Assembly: GCA_964437515.1 (NCBI GenBank)
Contig: CAYTHB010000023.1
Location: 1 to 39,197, forward strand
Length of the DNA: 39,197 nt
Source of the DNA: Sterolibacterium sp964437515
Lineage (GTDB): Bacteria; Pseudomonadota; Gammaproteobacteria; Burkholderiales; Rhodocyclaceae
Reading direction: 5' to 3'
Part shown: positions 24,789 to 32,506 of the stretch, in pieces
Layout of the letters: each line of letters starts with the position of its first letter
Numbering within the stretch: the stretch's first letter is position 1
Notes under the pieces: model-generated
Told to the model about the DNA's origin: nothing
What the model saw: only the letters and a program-made list of their open reading frames with translations
Database searches by the model: none
Made by a program: the position numbers and the translations under genes

Positions 24789-25703
24789 TTATCCCGCATA
24801 GCCGAGAAATACGTCTTCCAGCGAAGGTTCACGCACATGCAAATCGAGCACCTTACCGTCCAGCGAGGTCAATGCCTCCAGCACCGCCATTTTGTCGTGG
24901 CGACGACATTGCAAAGCCACATGGTCGCCCTGTATTTGCAGGTTTTCCACCGTCAAATGCGTCAAGGCGGCACGCAGGCGTTCCACACCATCACCGCCCA
25001 GACGCACCTCAATCTGAAGCGGCAGATCATTCTGTTCACGCAAAGACTGTAACGTACCCAAGGCTTGCACCTTACCCAACTTCATGATCGCCAGACGATC
25101 CACCCGTTCCTGAATTTCCGAGAGGATGTGCGAGGTCAGCACCACGGTCACGCCCTGCGCCTTCAATTCGCGCAAAATGGCATAAAACTCGCGGATGCCT
25201 TCGGGGTCGAGACCATTGGTCGGCTCGTCAAGAAACAGCAGTGCGGGCTTGCCGAGCAAGGCTTGGGCAAAGCCCAGACGCTGGCGCATGCCTTTGGAGT
25301 AGCCTTTCACGCGCCGTTGAGCTGCATGCCCCAAACCCACCTTTTCCAGCACAGGCTGGGCTTCGCTGCGTGATGCGCCTTTCAGATCGGCAAAGAAATA
25401 AAGCGTTTCCAGACCACTGAGGTTGTCATAGAACACCACATTCTCAGGCAGATAACCAATTTTTCGGCGCACCTCGCGAAAAGCCGCACCATGCACGGCG
25501 GTTCCCTCGATACGAATCTCGCCAGCGGTGGCGGGCAGCAGCCCCAGCAGCATCTTGAACATCGTGCTTTTGCCCGCGCCGTTATGTCCGATCAGGCCGA
25601 AAATCTCGCCCTTCTCGATATCGAGGTCAACGCCATCCACGGCATACACTTCACCGAAATGCTTGCGAACATTGCGTACGCTAATCAACGAACTGTTTGC
25701 CAA
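24789..25703 (-). CDS. nosF: NosF, ABC transporter ATPase for NosZ maturation
   Basis: This 304-aa ATPase powers the NosDFY complex. Walker A is GHNGAGKSTM, the signature region is YSKGMRQRLGF, and Walker B is LLFLDEPTNGLDPEG. No ATG fits the N-terminus; I chose the TTG at 25703, which gives MANSSLISVRNVRKHFG and has ggaga about 8 bases upstream. The frame is open to 25793, but that would lie deep inside nosD. The overlap with the nosD end is 23 bases, implying translational coupling. Confidence 0.93.
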   Translation of the reverse strand: MANSSLISVRNVRKHFGEVYAVDGVDLDIEKGEIFGLIGHNGAGKSTMFKMLLGLLPATAGEIRIEGTAVHGAAFREVRRKIGYLPENVVFYDNLSGLETLYFFADLKGASRSEAQPVLEKVGLGHAAQRRVKGYSKGMRQRLGFAQALLGKPALLFLDEPTNGLDPEGIREFYAILRELKAQGVTVVLTSHILSEIQERVDRLAIMKLGKVQALGTLQSLREQNDLPLQIEVRLGGDGVERLRAALTHLTVENLQIQGDHVALQCRRHDKMAVLEALTSLDGKVLDLHVREPSLEDVFLGYAG

Positions 25704-26973
25704 TCCAGTCTCTCCAGTTCTTGTGAAAAGGCCGCATGTGCGGCTGAGGATCCACCACGCTGGATGCGCGCAGCAGCGGAAACTGCCGCGCAATCAGGCG
25801 CAGCGATTGTAGTGCGGGGCTGCTCAACAACAGTTTCATCATGGGATGCCGCCAGGAGAGCCGATCAACCATGTCATTTGCCTCATACGGCACATCACCC
25901 ATGCCATTGCCATCACGATCCCAGCCCAGATAATTGCTCCAGTAATTACCCTGCTTGACACCCCACGGCTCATCTTTCGCGCCCACATAGCGCACCTGCT
26001 CGCGGTTGTCGATGAAATCGTTTTTCTCAACACTATTGCGCGTCGAACCGGCCCACAAATGCACACCGACATGATTGTCGATTACCAGATTGCCGTGCAG
26101 GGTGTTGAACTCCGCATCGTAAATGAAGAAGCCGCGCTGGTTGCCTGCCACGACATTGTTCTCCACCAGAGAATCCTGAATGGTACGCAGCATGATGCCG
26201 TGATCGGAGTTTCCCCAAGCACGATTGTTGCGGATGGTCTGGTTACGCACTTCCATCAAGGCCAATCCGCCCCGGTTGTAATAACTGTCATTGTTCTCCC
26301 ACAGGTTAAAGTAGGAGTTCATATAGTGCGTGCCATAACGCGCGTGGTGCATACGGTTGCCGCGAAAAACCGCATGATGCGAAACATCAACATACAGGGC
26401 ATCGCGGGTATAGCTGATATTGTTATCAAATATCCGCGCCCCTCGCGTGTTATAGAGCTGGATACCATTGCCGCGCTGTGAGGACAGATGGTCGCGCAAA
26501 CCCGTAATGTTGTTGCCGCGAATCTCGACATCGTTGGACTTTTCGATCCACAAGCCAAACAAGGTATAAGCGATGACACAGTTCAACACTTTGGCCCGAT
26601 GCGCGCCGGGATACAAATAAACCCCCGCGTTCTGCTTTTCGAGGCTATCGCCCGAGTCGGTCACAATCAAGCCTTCAAGGGTGACATCAGGAGCCGTCAC
26701 CCGAATCACATCCCCCTTAAGCCCACCGGTAATCGTCGGCCGGTTGATGCCACGCAGGGTCAGCGGCTTGTCAATGAACAGGTTTTCCTCATAACGCCCA
26801 CGCTCGATCAACACGGTATCGCCCGCCGCTGCCTGATGAATGCTGGCGGCAATGGATTGCCCAGGCTGGACGCGCCACTCTGCCGCCTGCAAGCAGGAGG
26901 CTGCCAGCAGACTCACGGCACTGGCGAGCACAGACTGCAATCCACGCATGCCACGCATCCCCACAAGCACCAT
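25681..26973 (-). CDS. nosD: NosD, periplasmic copper-processing beta-helix protein
   Basis: This is a 430-aa periplasmic protein. The ATG at 26973 overlaps the nosR stop (TGATG) and gives a signal peptide ending near SCLQA. The mature protein is a right-handed parallel beta-helix (CASH/NosD repeats), shown by recurring Asn-rich turns such as NDVEIRGNNITG, FDNNISYTRDALYVD and NNRAWGNSDHGIML. With NosF and NosY it presents copper, and probably sulfide, to NosZ. The frame extends further upstream only as a shadow of nosR. Confidence 0.95.
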   Translation of the reverse strand: MVLVGMRGMRGLQSVLASAVSLLAASCLQAAEWRVQPGQSIAASIHQAAAGDTVLIERGRYEENLFIDKPLTLRGINRPTITGGLKGDVIRVTAPDVTLEGLIVTDSGDSLEKQNAGVYLYPGAHRAKVLNCVIAYTLFGLWIEKSNDVEIRGNNITGLRDHLSSQRGNGIQLYNTRGARIFDNNISYTRDALYVDVSHHAVFRGNRMHHARYGTHYMNSYFNLWENNDSYYNRGGLALMEVRNQTIRNNRAWGNSDHGIMLRTIQDSLVENNVVAGNQRGFFIYDAEFNTLHGNLVIDNHVGVHLWAGSTRNSVEKNDFIDNREQVRYVGAKDEPWGVKQGNYWSNYLGWDRDGNGMGDVPYEANDMVDRLSWRHPMMKLLLSSPALQSLRLIARQFPLLRASSVVDPQPHMRPFHKNWRDWIGKQFVD

Positions 26974-29570
26974 CAATAAAAGCCCTTCAACTCCGGCAGT
27001 CCTTGCAGGAAAGACAGCACACCCACGAATTTCATCAGCAGGAACAAGGCCACGCCGATCAGCAGGTTTTTCATGCCCACATACGCCATCATGTCCGGCC
27101 AGCGCGCCGGGCGCAGCGTATTCCCCCACCACGGGCCTTCCTTGACATAAGGCTTGCTGTGCATACGCTCGATGATTTCATACACACTCCAAGCGAGCCA
27201 CCAACCGAGAATGATGCCGGTTCCCAGTTTGCCTGCCGCACCGAGCAACCAGACCCAAGTCACCAGCATCGTCAAGGCGGCCACCAAGGCTTTGAAAAAC
27301 ACCGGGCGCCCTTGTACTGCCTGAGTCCGCCAGGGGAACAGATGATCGATCAGCTCGCTATACAGCCAGGCGGCCCAGCCGATCTTCGGCTGTTCCTGCA
27401 CCGGTGGTGTCGATGGAACAGGCTGGATCGGGATGTAATATCCATTCGCACCGATCGGTGTCAATGGCTGTCCTGCCTTGGTGCGCGCCTTGCGCTCCTG
27501 AACCAGCGGCGGGCAGGCATGATCGTCGTAATACATGACCATGCAATCCAGACACAGCAAACATTCGCGCTGGTCGATGCTGCCAGCCGTGCCGTCAATT
27601 GCCTGCGAGCCACAACCCACCGCACACGCCTTGCAAGGGCCGCACTCTGACTTGCGCTTCAAGCCCCACCAACGGAAAGTCGAGGGAATCGCCAGACTCG
27701 CCCCCAACGGGCACAGGTACTTGCAAAAGAAGCGCTCGATAAACATCGCCAGGATGAACAGCACCGAGAAGTACAAGACAAACGGCCATGAACGATTCCA
27801 CACCCCCACGAGGAAAGTCGTCTTGAAAGGTTCGATTTCCGCGAGTTTCTCCGCCAACCCCATCGAGTAGAAAGAAACAAACAGCAAGCCGAGGAAGATT
27901 GCATATTTGAGCCATTTGAGCCGGTCATGCCAAGCATCAGGGAGCTGCGTCTGAAAACGCTTCAAACCGATTTTTCCAGCGATCTTGAAAATGATTTCGC
28001 TGAGCGAGCCATAGGGACACAACCAGCCGCAGAACATCCCCCGCCCCCAGAAGAAGGTGGTGACGATGATGAACAACCAGAACAGGAAAATGTAGGGGTC
28101 GGAAAGGAACAGACCCCATTCCCACTGGAAAAGTACCGAATGAAACCAGGTCAGCACCTGCGTAATCGACGGCTGCGCCATCAGGTAAAAACCGGCGTAG
28201 CCGATACTCAATACCCACAAGGTATATTTCGGAATTGACACCCAGCGTTTGTCCTTGCGCTCGGCACGACGCACCAAGATGTCGCGACTGGCATAAACGC
28301 CCCCAGCCGCCAACAGCAACAGTGCGAACAGCACGATCTTCAAGGGCTGGCTCTTCCACACCTTCAGCCAGGTGGGATCAGGCCGCTGATAGTCCGGTCG
28401 TCCACCTTCCAAATAACGACCAGAGACCCAGTATTCCTGCTCAAAGGTCGCAAACGTGCGCATGCCCGTATCACGATCGACCTTGTTGCCGAGGAAGACG
28501 AGATTCCACGGATAAGCCCCGGAAAAGCTCGCATTGCGGATAATGAAAATCGCCGACTCCTGATACGCCGGCGCACCCGCAGCCTCGATACCATATAGAT
28601 TCAGATAATCCAGATCGCGAAAGGTGCTGACATCACCCTCTTGATTGACCTGCACCCGATCATAAATACCGCCACGAACAAAGCCCGAACCCTTGAAGGA
28701 TTCCGCACCATTGGCAATGATAAAAATGGCGTGCTCGCCTGGTTTCAGCCGCGCCATCAAGGAGGTATAGCCCGTATTGCCGAGGATGCTTCGCCCCACC
28801 GCGGGCGTATTGAGATAACCGAAGTTCATGTCGATAAACGGCTTGGACGAAGGCGGCAAACCCACATCCGCAGCCTGGATGGTCAAACGCTGAACGCTGC
28901 CTTCCTTGACCAACTGATCCCAGCTAAGCTTTTCGTTGATCGGCGTGAACTTTGCCTGTGGCCGGATTTTGGGCTTGACGATACCGACCTGCTTCGCCAC
29001 TTCCAAGCCAGATCGCATCATGACCTGATTCTGGGCAATCACTGTCACGGTGGCACCGCTGATGGCATCCAGATTCACCACACCCGGCTCGACGTGCGAC
29101 TTGCCAATCTCAACCTTGTCACCCACAAACTTACCGACGTACTGCTGGATGTAAGCAATCAGTTTCGATTCCGGTATCCCCAACAGCAGGATCGGTTCCG
29201 AGTGCTTGAGCACCTTGGCTCCGGTAAACACCCCCTTGGTATCCATACCAATCAAGGTCACCACAGGTTTACCCGAGTAAGCCGGGATATCGACAATATC
29301 TGTCGACAGAAAGACATAACCCAGCAGGGTTTTTTGACTTCCGGCTGTTTTGTACGCCTCGACATAAGAAGGGCGACCTTTACGAGGTGAAAAACTATCC
29401 GCGCCGGGCATCACGTCCTTGCACGGTGCGTAAGCACACATATCGGGATCGGTACTGAGCTGGGGCGGCAGGTGTGATTCATAGGCATCTGCGAATACCT
29501 GCGTCGGCAGGCCACCCAACAGCAGCAGCAACCACCAGAAGATGTTGAACACAGATTTCATGCTTTTCAT
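26973..29570 (-). CDS. nosR: NosR, flavo-iron-sulfur protein for N2O reduction
   Basis: This 865-aa polytopic protein is required for nosZ expression and electron supply. The start at 29570 has gagg about 6 bases upstream; an ATG at 29561 is also possible. Order: signal peptide, FMN_bind domain with canonical flavinylation motif SGATVT, membrane helices with CGWLCP and CKYLCP motifs, then ferredoxin-like Cys groups CGPCKACAVGC and CLLCLDCM followed by DDHACPPL. It is closely similar over most of its length to the orphan paralogue at 11757-14432. It begins the nosRDFYL operon. Confidence 0.96.
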   Translation of the reverse strand: MKSMKSVFNIFWWLLLLLGGLPTQVFADAYESHLPPQLSTDPDMCAYAPCKDVMPGADSFSPRKGRPSYVEAYKTAGSQKTLLGYVFLSTDIVDIPAYSGKPVVTLIGMDTKGVFTGAKVLKHSEPILLLGIPESKLIAYIQQYVGKFVGDKVEIGKSHVEPGVVNLDAISGATVTVIAQNQVMMRSGLEVAKQVGIVKPKIRPQAKFTPINEKLSWDQLVKEGSVQRLTIQAADVGLPPSSKPFIDMNFGYLNTPAVGRSILGNTGYTSLMARLKPGEHAIFIIANGAESFKGSGFVRGGIYDRVQVNQEGDVSTFRDLDYLNLYGIEAAGAPAYQESAIFIIRNASFSGAYPWNLVFLGNKVDRDTGMRTFATFEQEYWVSGRYLEGGRPDYQRPDPTWLKVWKSQPLKIVLFALLLLAAGGVYASRDILVRRAERKDKRWVSIPKYTLWVLSIGYAGFYLMAQPSITQVLTWFHSVLFQWEWGLFLSDPYIFLFWLFIIVTTFFWGRGMFCGWLCPYGSLSEIIFKIAGKIGLKRFQTQLPDAWHDRLKWLKYAIFLGLLFVSFYSMGLAEKLAEIEPFKTTFLVGVWNRSWPFVLYFSVLFILAMFIERFFCKYLCPLGASLAIPSTFRWWGLKRKSECGPCKACAVGCGSQAIDGTAGSIDQRECLLCLDCMVMYYDDHACPPLVQERKARTKAGQPLTPIGANGYYIPIQPVPSTPPVQEQPKIGWAAWLYSELIDHLFPWRTQAVQGRPVFFKALVAALTMLVTWVWLLGAAGKLGTGIILGWWLAWSVYEIIERMHSKPYVKEGPWWGNTLRPARWPDMMAYVGMKNLLIGVALFLLMKFVGVLSFLQGLPELKGFY

Positions 29571-29617
29571 CGTAAGCCTCACTATCGACCACGCAACGCG
29601 CAAAGAACAAACCAAAG

Positions 29618-29666
29618 GGTCAGTATATTAACGCCTTCTTATATGCAAGACCTTGCGCCACATCAA
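29618..29666 (-). promoter_or_regulatory. FNR/DNR-type promoter of nosR operon
   Basis: On the minus strand, TTGAT-GTGG-CGCAA (29653-29666) resembles the FNR-family consensus TTGAT-N4-ATCAA. If it is centred at -41.5, transcription would start near 29618, and the hexamer TAATAT (29625-29630) then falls at -12 to -7. This gives a class II activator-dependent promoter about 48 bases ahead of the nosR start codon. The right half-site is imperfect. Confidence 0.65.
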
Positions 29667-29718
29667 TTGTTCTTGCTGCAAACCATAAACAACAAGCACA
29701 GTAGGGAATTTCGCCCCA

Positions 29719-29749
29719 GAAAAAACTGGGGGGGACTTGCGTCCCCCCC
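29719..29749 (-). terminator. Intrinsic terminator after nosZ
   Basis: On the minus strand a GC-only arm (ggggggac) pairs perfectly with gtcccccc around a 4-base gcaa loop. A short gap and TTTTTT (complement of 29720-29725) follow. It lies 45 bases past the nosZ stop and separates nosZ from the nosR promoter. Confidence 0.85.
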
Positions 29750-29793
29750 AACACTCCTGACTACTCCACTCTCAAACTTTGATACGAAACCCT

Positions 29794-31761
29794 TTACTTC
29801 TCGACGATCATGCGACCGCGCATTTCAAGGTGCAGCGCATGACAGAAGTGAGTACAGTAGTACCAATACACACCCGGCTTATCGGCCTTGAAAGTCACCG
29901 ACTTGGTTTCACCCGGATTCACGATGAAGTTGATATCGTGCTGGGGCAAAGCGAAACCGTGGGTCAAATCTTCCACCTTATCAAGGTTGGTCAGATAGAG
30001 CGTGACTTCATCGCCCTTCTTGACCTTGAATTCACGATGGCTGTAGGTCGGAGCCTGAGATGCGATACGCACCGTGACCTTATTACCTTTGCGCTCCAGC
30101 GGCACGGGCTCCATGTCTTTGGCGTGTTCGGGGAAATCGGTCAGCTCATAAACCTGCTTGGGCTTGAAGATTTCGCGCTTGACGATGATGAAGTCATGCG
30201 GTTCGCCCCAAGCGGTGTGATCCGCTGCCAGACGCATCTTGTCGCCCGTGATGTCGATCAACTGCTCGCATTCGCAATGCAGCGGACCCACCGGCAGGAA
30301 GCGATCTTTGGAGAACTTGTTGCCAACGCCCAGCCACTTGCCATCGGCTTCCTTGGTTTCGGACATCGAAGCATTGGTATGACCCGGTTGATAAGTCACG
30401 TCGAGACGATCGACCACATACTTGGCATTCTTGTCACCCTTGTAGAACTTGATGGCAGCATCCACATTCCACTTGACCATCTGGCTATCAAGGAACAGCG
30501 TGGTGTAGGCATTGCCACGACCGTCGAAGGCCGTGTGCAGCGGACCCAGACCGATTTCCACTTCGGCGACGACGCAATCCTGAGTTTCCTTGACTTCGCC
30601 TTCAAAGAACTTGAGCACCTGCGCCAGATCGATCACCGTGGCGGTGGGCGACAGCTTGCCGGCGCAGATGAAATACTTGCCATCCGGGCTGGCATTCACA
30701 CCGTGCGGGTTCTTCGGTACGGGCACATAGCAGGTCAACGCGGTCTTCGCGTCGGCATTGGCTTCTTTCGTACCGTCGACCACCGGCACCTTGGAGCTAC
30801 CATAGGTCTTGAACTTGCCGTCTTTCACCGCCTGTTCGATACGCGCCACATTGAAGAATACGCAAGCATCCTTCTCGGCCGACATCATGTCCTCATAATG
30901 TATGCCGCCTTCGGTGTTGTACTGGTTACAAGCGGCCAGCTTGCCGTCATAGGAAGTGGCGCACAGATCCATATTGCCGCTCACGCGAACCTGCCAGCGC
31001 GGCTCCATCGTTTCGGAATCCACACAGGTGAACAGTGATACATACTTACTACCGTCATCCATGTCGCGGCCATCATTCGGCAAAGGAATCGCGAACTCGG
31101 AACCACAGAACACACGCGTCGTATGGTTGATCGCCTGATCGACCGGATCACGTTTGTCTGGGAAAACCCCGTGGAAACCCTGGACATTGGGAATTTCCGT
31201 AATTTTGTCGCATTCAAAGGTGTCCAGACGCACACGCGCCAGACGGCTATGAATCTTGTCATTGATCCAAGCATACTTGCCGTCGTAAGTGCCATCATTG
31301 TAGGAAGCATGCACATGGTGGGTGTCACCCGTGCGGTATTTGAGGTTGCCATCGGGGCGCGTACCCAAAATCTTCTTCGATTCATTGGTGATGCCCCAAC
31401 CGGTCAGCAGATCAGGATTGAACACCGGAATGCGCTTGAGCTCACGACCGGAGGGCAAGCCGTAGACACGCATTTCACCCGAATGGCCACCCGACCACAA
31501 ACCATAATAATCATCCAATTGTCCCGGCGCACGCTCGGTAGACATCCCTGCCGCATGGGCTTCAGCCTTGGGCGCTGTCGGGGCGGTAGGAGCAGCAGCC
31601 GGCGCCGGCGTTTCCTGCTTGCAGGAAGTCAGACCCACTGACAACGTAGCACCCGCCAACCCCGTGAGGGCGGCAGTGTTCAGAAATTTGCGACGACCCA
31701 AATCCTGCGGTGCTGCAACTTCAGCCTGCACCGTCTCGTTGATGTTCTTGTCTGCACTCAT
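29794..31761 (-). CDS. nosZ: Nitrous oxide reductase NosZ (clade I, Tat-type)
   Basis: This is the 655-aa copper enzyme that reduces N2O to N2 in the periplasm. The start at 31761 has aggag 8 bases upstream; the TTG at 31764 is an alternative. The N-terminus carries a twin-arginine motif RRKFLN (residues 23-28), which marks the clade I export type. CuZ-ligand histidines are visible, for example in GDTHHVHASYNDG. The C-terminal cupredoxin domain has the CuA site YYCTHFCHALHLEMRGRM. Unusually, the signal contains LTSC (residues 44-47), a lipobox-like motif, followed by an Ala/Pro linker. It is a single-gene unit with its own promoter and terminator. Confidence 0.97.
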   Translation of the reverse strand: MSADKNINETVQAEVAAPQDLGRRKFLNTAALTGLAGATLSVGLTSCKQETPAPAAAPTAPTAPKAEAHAAGMSTERAPGQLDDYYGLWSGGHSGEMRVYGLPSGRELKRIPVFNPDLLTGWGITNESKKILGTRPDGNLKYRTGDTHHVHASYNDGTYDGKYAWINDKIHSRLARVRLDTFECDKITEIPNVQGFHGVFPDKRDPVDQAINHTTRVFCGSEFAIPLPNDGRDMDDGSKYVSLFTCVDSETMEPRWQVRVSGNMDLCATSYDGKLAACNQYNTEGGIHYEDMMSAEKDACVFFNVARIEQAVKDGKFKTYGSSKVPVVDGTKEANADAKTALTCYVPVPKNPHGVNASPDGKYFICAGKLSPTATVIDLAQVLKFFEGEVKETQDCVVAEVEIGLGPLHTAFDGRGNAYTTLFLDSQMVKWNVDAAIKFYKGDKNAKYVVDRLDVTYQPGHTNASMSETKEADGKWLGVGNKFSKDRFLPVGPLHCECEQLIDITGDKMRLAADHTAWGEPHDFIIVKREIFKPKQVYELTDFPEHAKDMEPVPLERKGNKVTVRIASQAPTYSHREFKVKKGDEVTLYLTNLDKVEDLTHGFALPQHDINFIVNPGETKSVTFKADKPGVYWYYCTHFCHALHLEMRGRMIVEK

Positions 31762-31841
31762 CAATGATTCTCCTTAAATTTCAATCAAAAAAAACAAAAC
31801 TGCACATCGCTGTCATATTTGGTTACAAGCTGCGACATTTC

Positions 31842-31853
31842 GTCACATGTGAC
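31842..31853. promoter_or_regulatory. 12-bp palindrome in the nosZ leader
   Basis: GTCACATGTGAC is a perfect inverted repeat just downstream of the predicted nosZ transcription start (about +6 to +17). Its placement suits a repressor operator or a second CRP-family site. Nothing in the window names the protein that would bind. Confidence 0.45.
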
Positions 31854-31865
31854 AATTTGGCGCGC

Positions 31866-31906
31866 ATTATGCCCCATCGACCCAGAAAAAGGTTGATATG
31901 CATCAA
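31866..31906 (-). promoter_or_regulatory. FNR/DNR-type promoter of nosZ
   Basis: A perfect palindromic FNR box, TTGATATGCATCAA, lies at 31893-31906. With the centre at -41.5 the predicted start is near 31858, and CATAAT (31866-31871 on the minus strand) serves as the -10. This predicts a leader of about 95 bases before nosZ. The box could bind FNR/ANR or a DNR/NnrR-type NO sensor; sequence alone does not decide which. Confidence 0.85.
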
Positions 31907-31945
31907 GCCAATACAAGTCTTTGTGTTCTATGCACTATTCAATCG

Positions 31946-31975
31946 AAAAACACGAAAGAATCATCTGACTCGTGT
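31946..31975 (-). terminator. Possible weak terminator after the nir operon
   Basis: On the minus strand ACACGA (31970-31975) pairs with TCGTGT (31950-31955) around a 14-base loop and is followed by TTTTT. It sits just past the last gene of the nir operon and upstream of the nosZ FNR box. The stem is short, so read-through into nosZ is possible. Confidence 0.35.
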
Positions 31976-31997
31976 CGGCTTTTACTGACGAAAACCA

Positions 31998-32489
31998 TCA
32001 ACGCTTTACCCGCTTCTCACGACCGGGTTCGCCTTCATTCCCCCAAAAACCGCCTTCTCCCCAGAAAGCATCCTCATCCTCATTCCCCTGCGGCTTACCG
32101 CGCATGCCTTTATTGGATTTTCCCGATTTCTCCATCGGTACTGCCACGGGCTTGCCATCAATCGTGCCACGCTCATTGCTCACCACATTGCCCGAGCCGA
32201 TATTGATCGCCTTGCGCCCAGAACCAACAGCCACTGCGGTCTGACCTTGAGATTTCACCGTTGTCCGTTCACCAGCGACATTCACCGCCGTCGAGCCGTT
32301 ACCCGTGGCTACGGCTGTTTGTCCTCCCGGTGCGGTTTTGACCGACACTTTCCCCACATCCACATTCACCGCCGCGCTACCGGTGTTCACGCTGACATTC
32401 CCACCATTGACCGTGACCTGCGCGCTGGCTTCACCTGCAAAAACCAGACAGCTCGCACCGAACACCACACAAAAATTTTTGACACGCAT
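31998..32489 (-). CDS. Unknown exported Val/Gly-rich protein at the end of the nir operon
   Basis: I do not recognise this 163-aa protein. The ATG at 32489 has a strong ggaggaag site upstream and gives a signal peptide ending ASAQ. The mature part (about residues 25-110) is a run of short alternating Val/Thr/Asn/Gly strands such as VTVNGGNVSVNTG, TAVATGNGSTAVNVAG and TAVAVGSGRKAINIG, which suggests a small beta-solenoid. The tail is charged with Trp/Gly/Glu (AFWGEGGFWGNEGEP) and ends basic. It starts 17 bases after nirN, so it is probably co-expressed with heme d1 genes. A periplasmic accessory role is inference. Confidence 0.8.
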   Translation of the reverse strand: MRVKNFCVVFGASCLVFAGEASAQVTVNGGNVSVNTGSAAVNVDVGKVSVKTAPGGQTAVATGNGSTAVNVAGERTTVKSQGQTAVAVGSGRKAINIGSGNVVSNERGTIDGKPVAVPMEKSGKSNKGMRGKPQGNEDEDAFWGEGGFWGNEGEPGREKRVKR

Positions 32490-32506
32490 TTTCTTCCTCC
32501 AGTAAT

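Noticed and set aside
29779..31038. 419-aa open frame on the + strand opposite nosZ
   Set aside because: It mirrors nosZ codons and shows no domain or ribosome site; nosZ is certain here.
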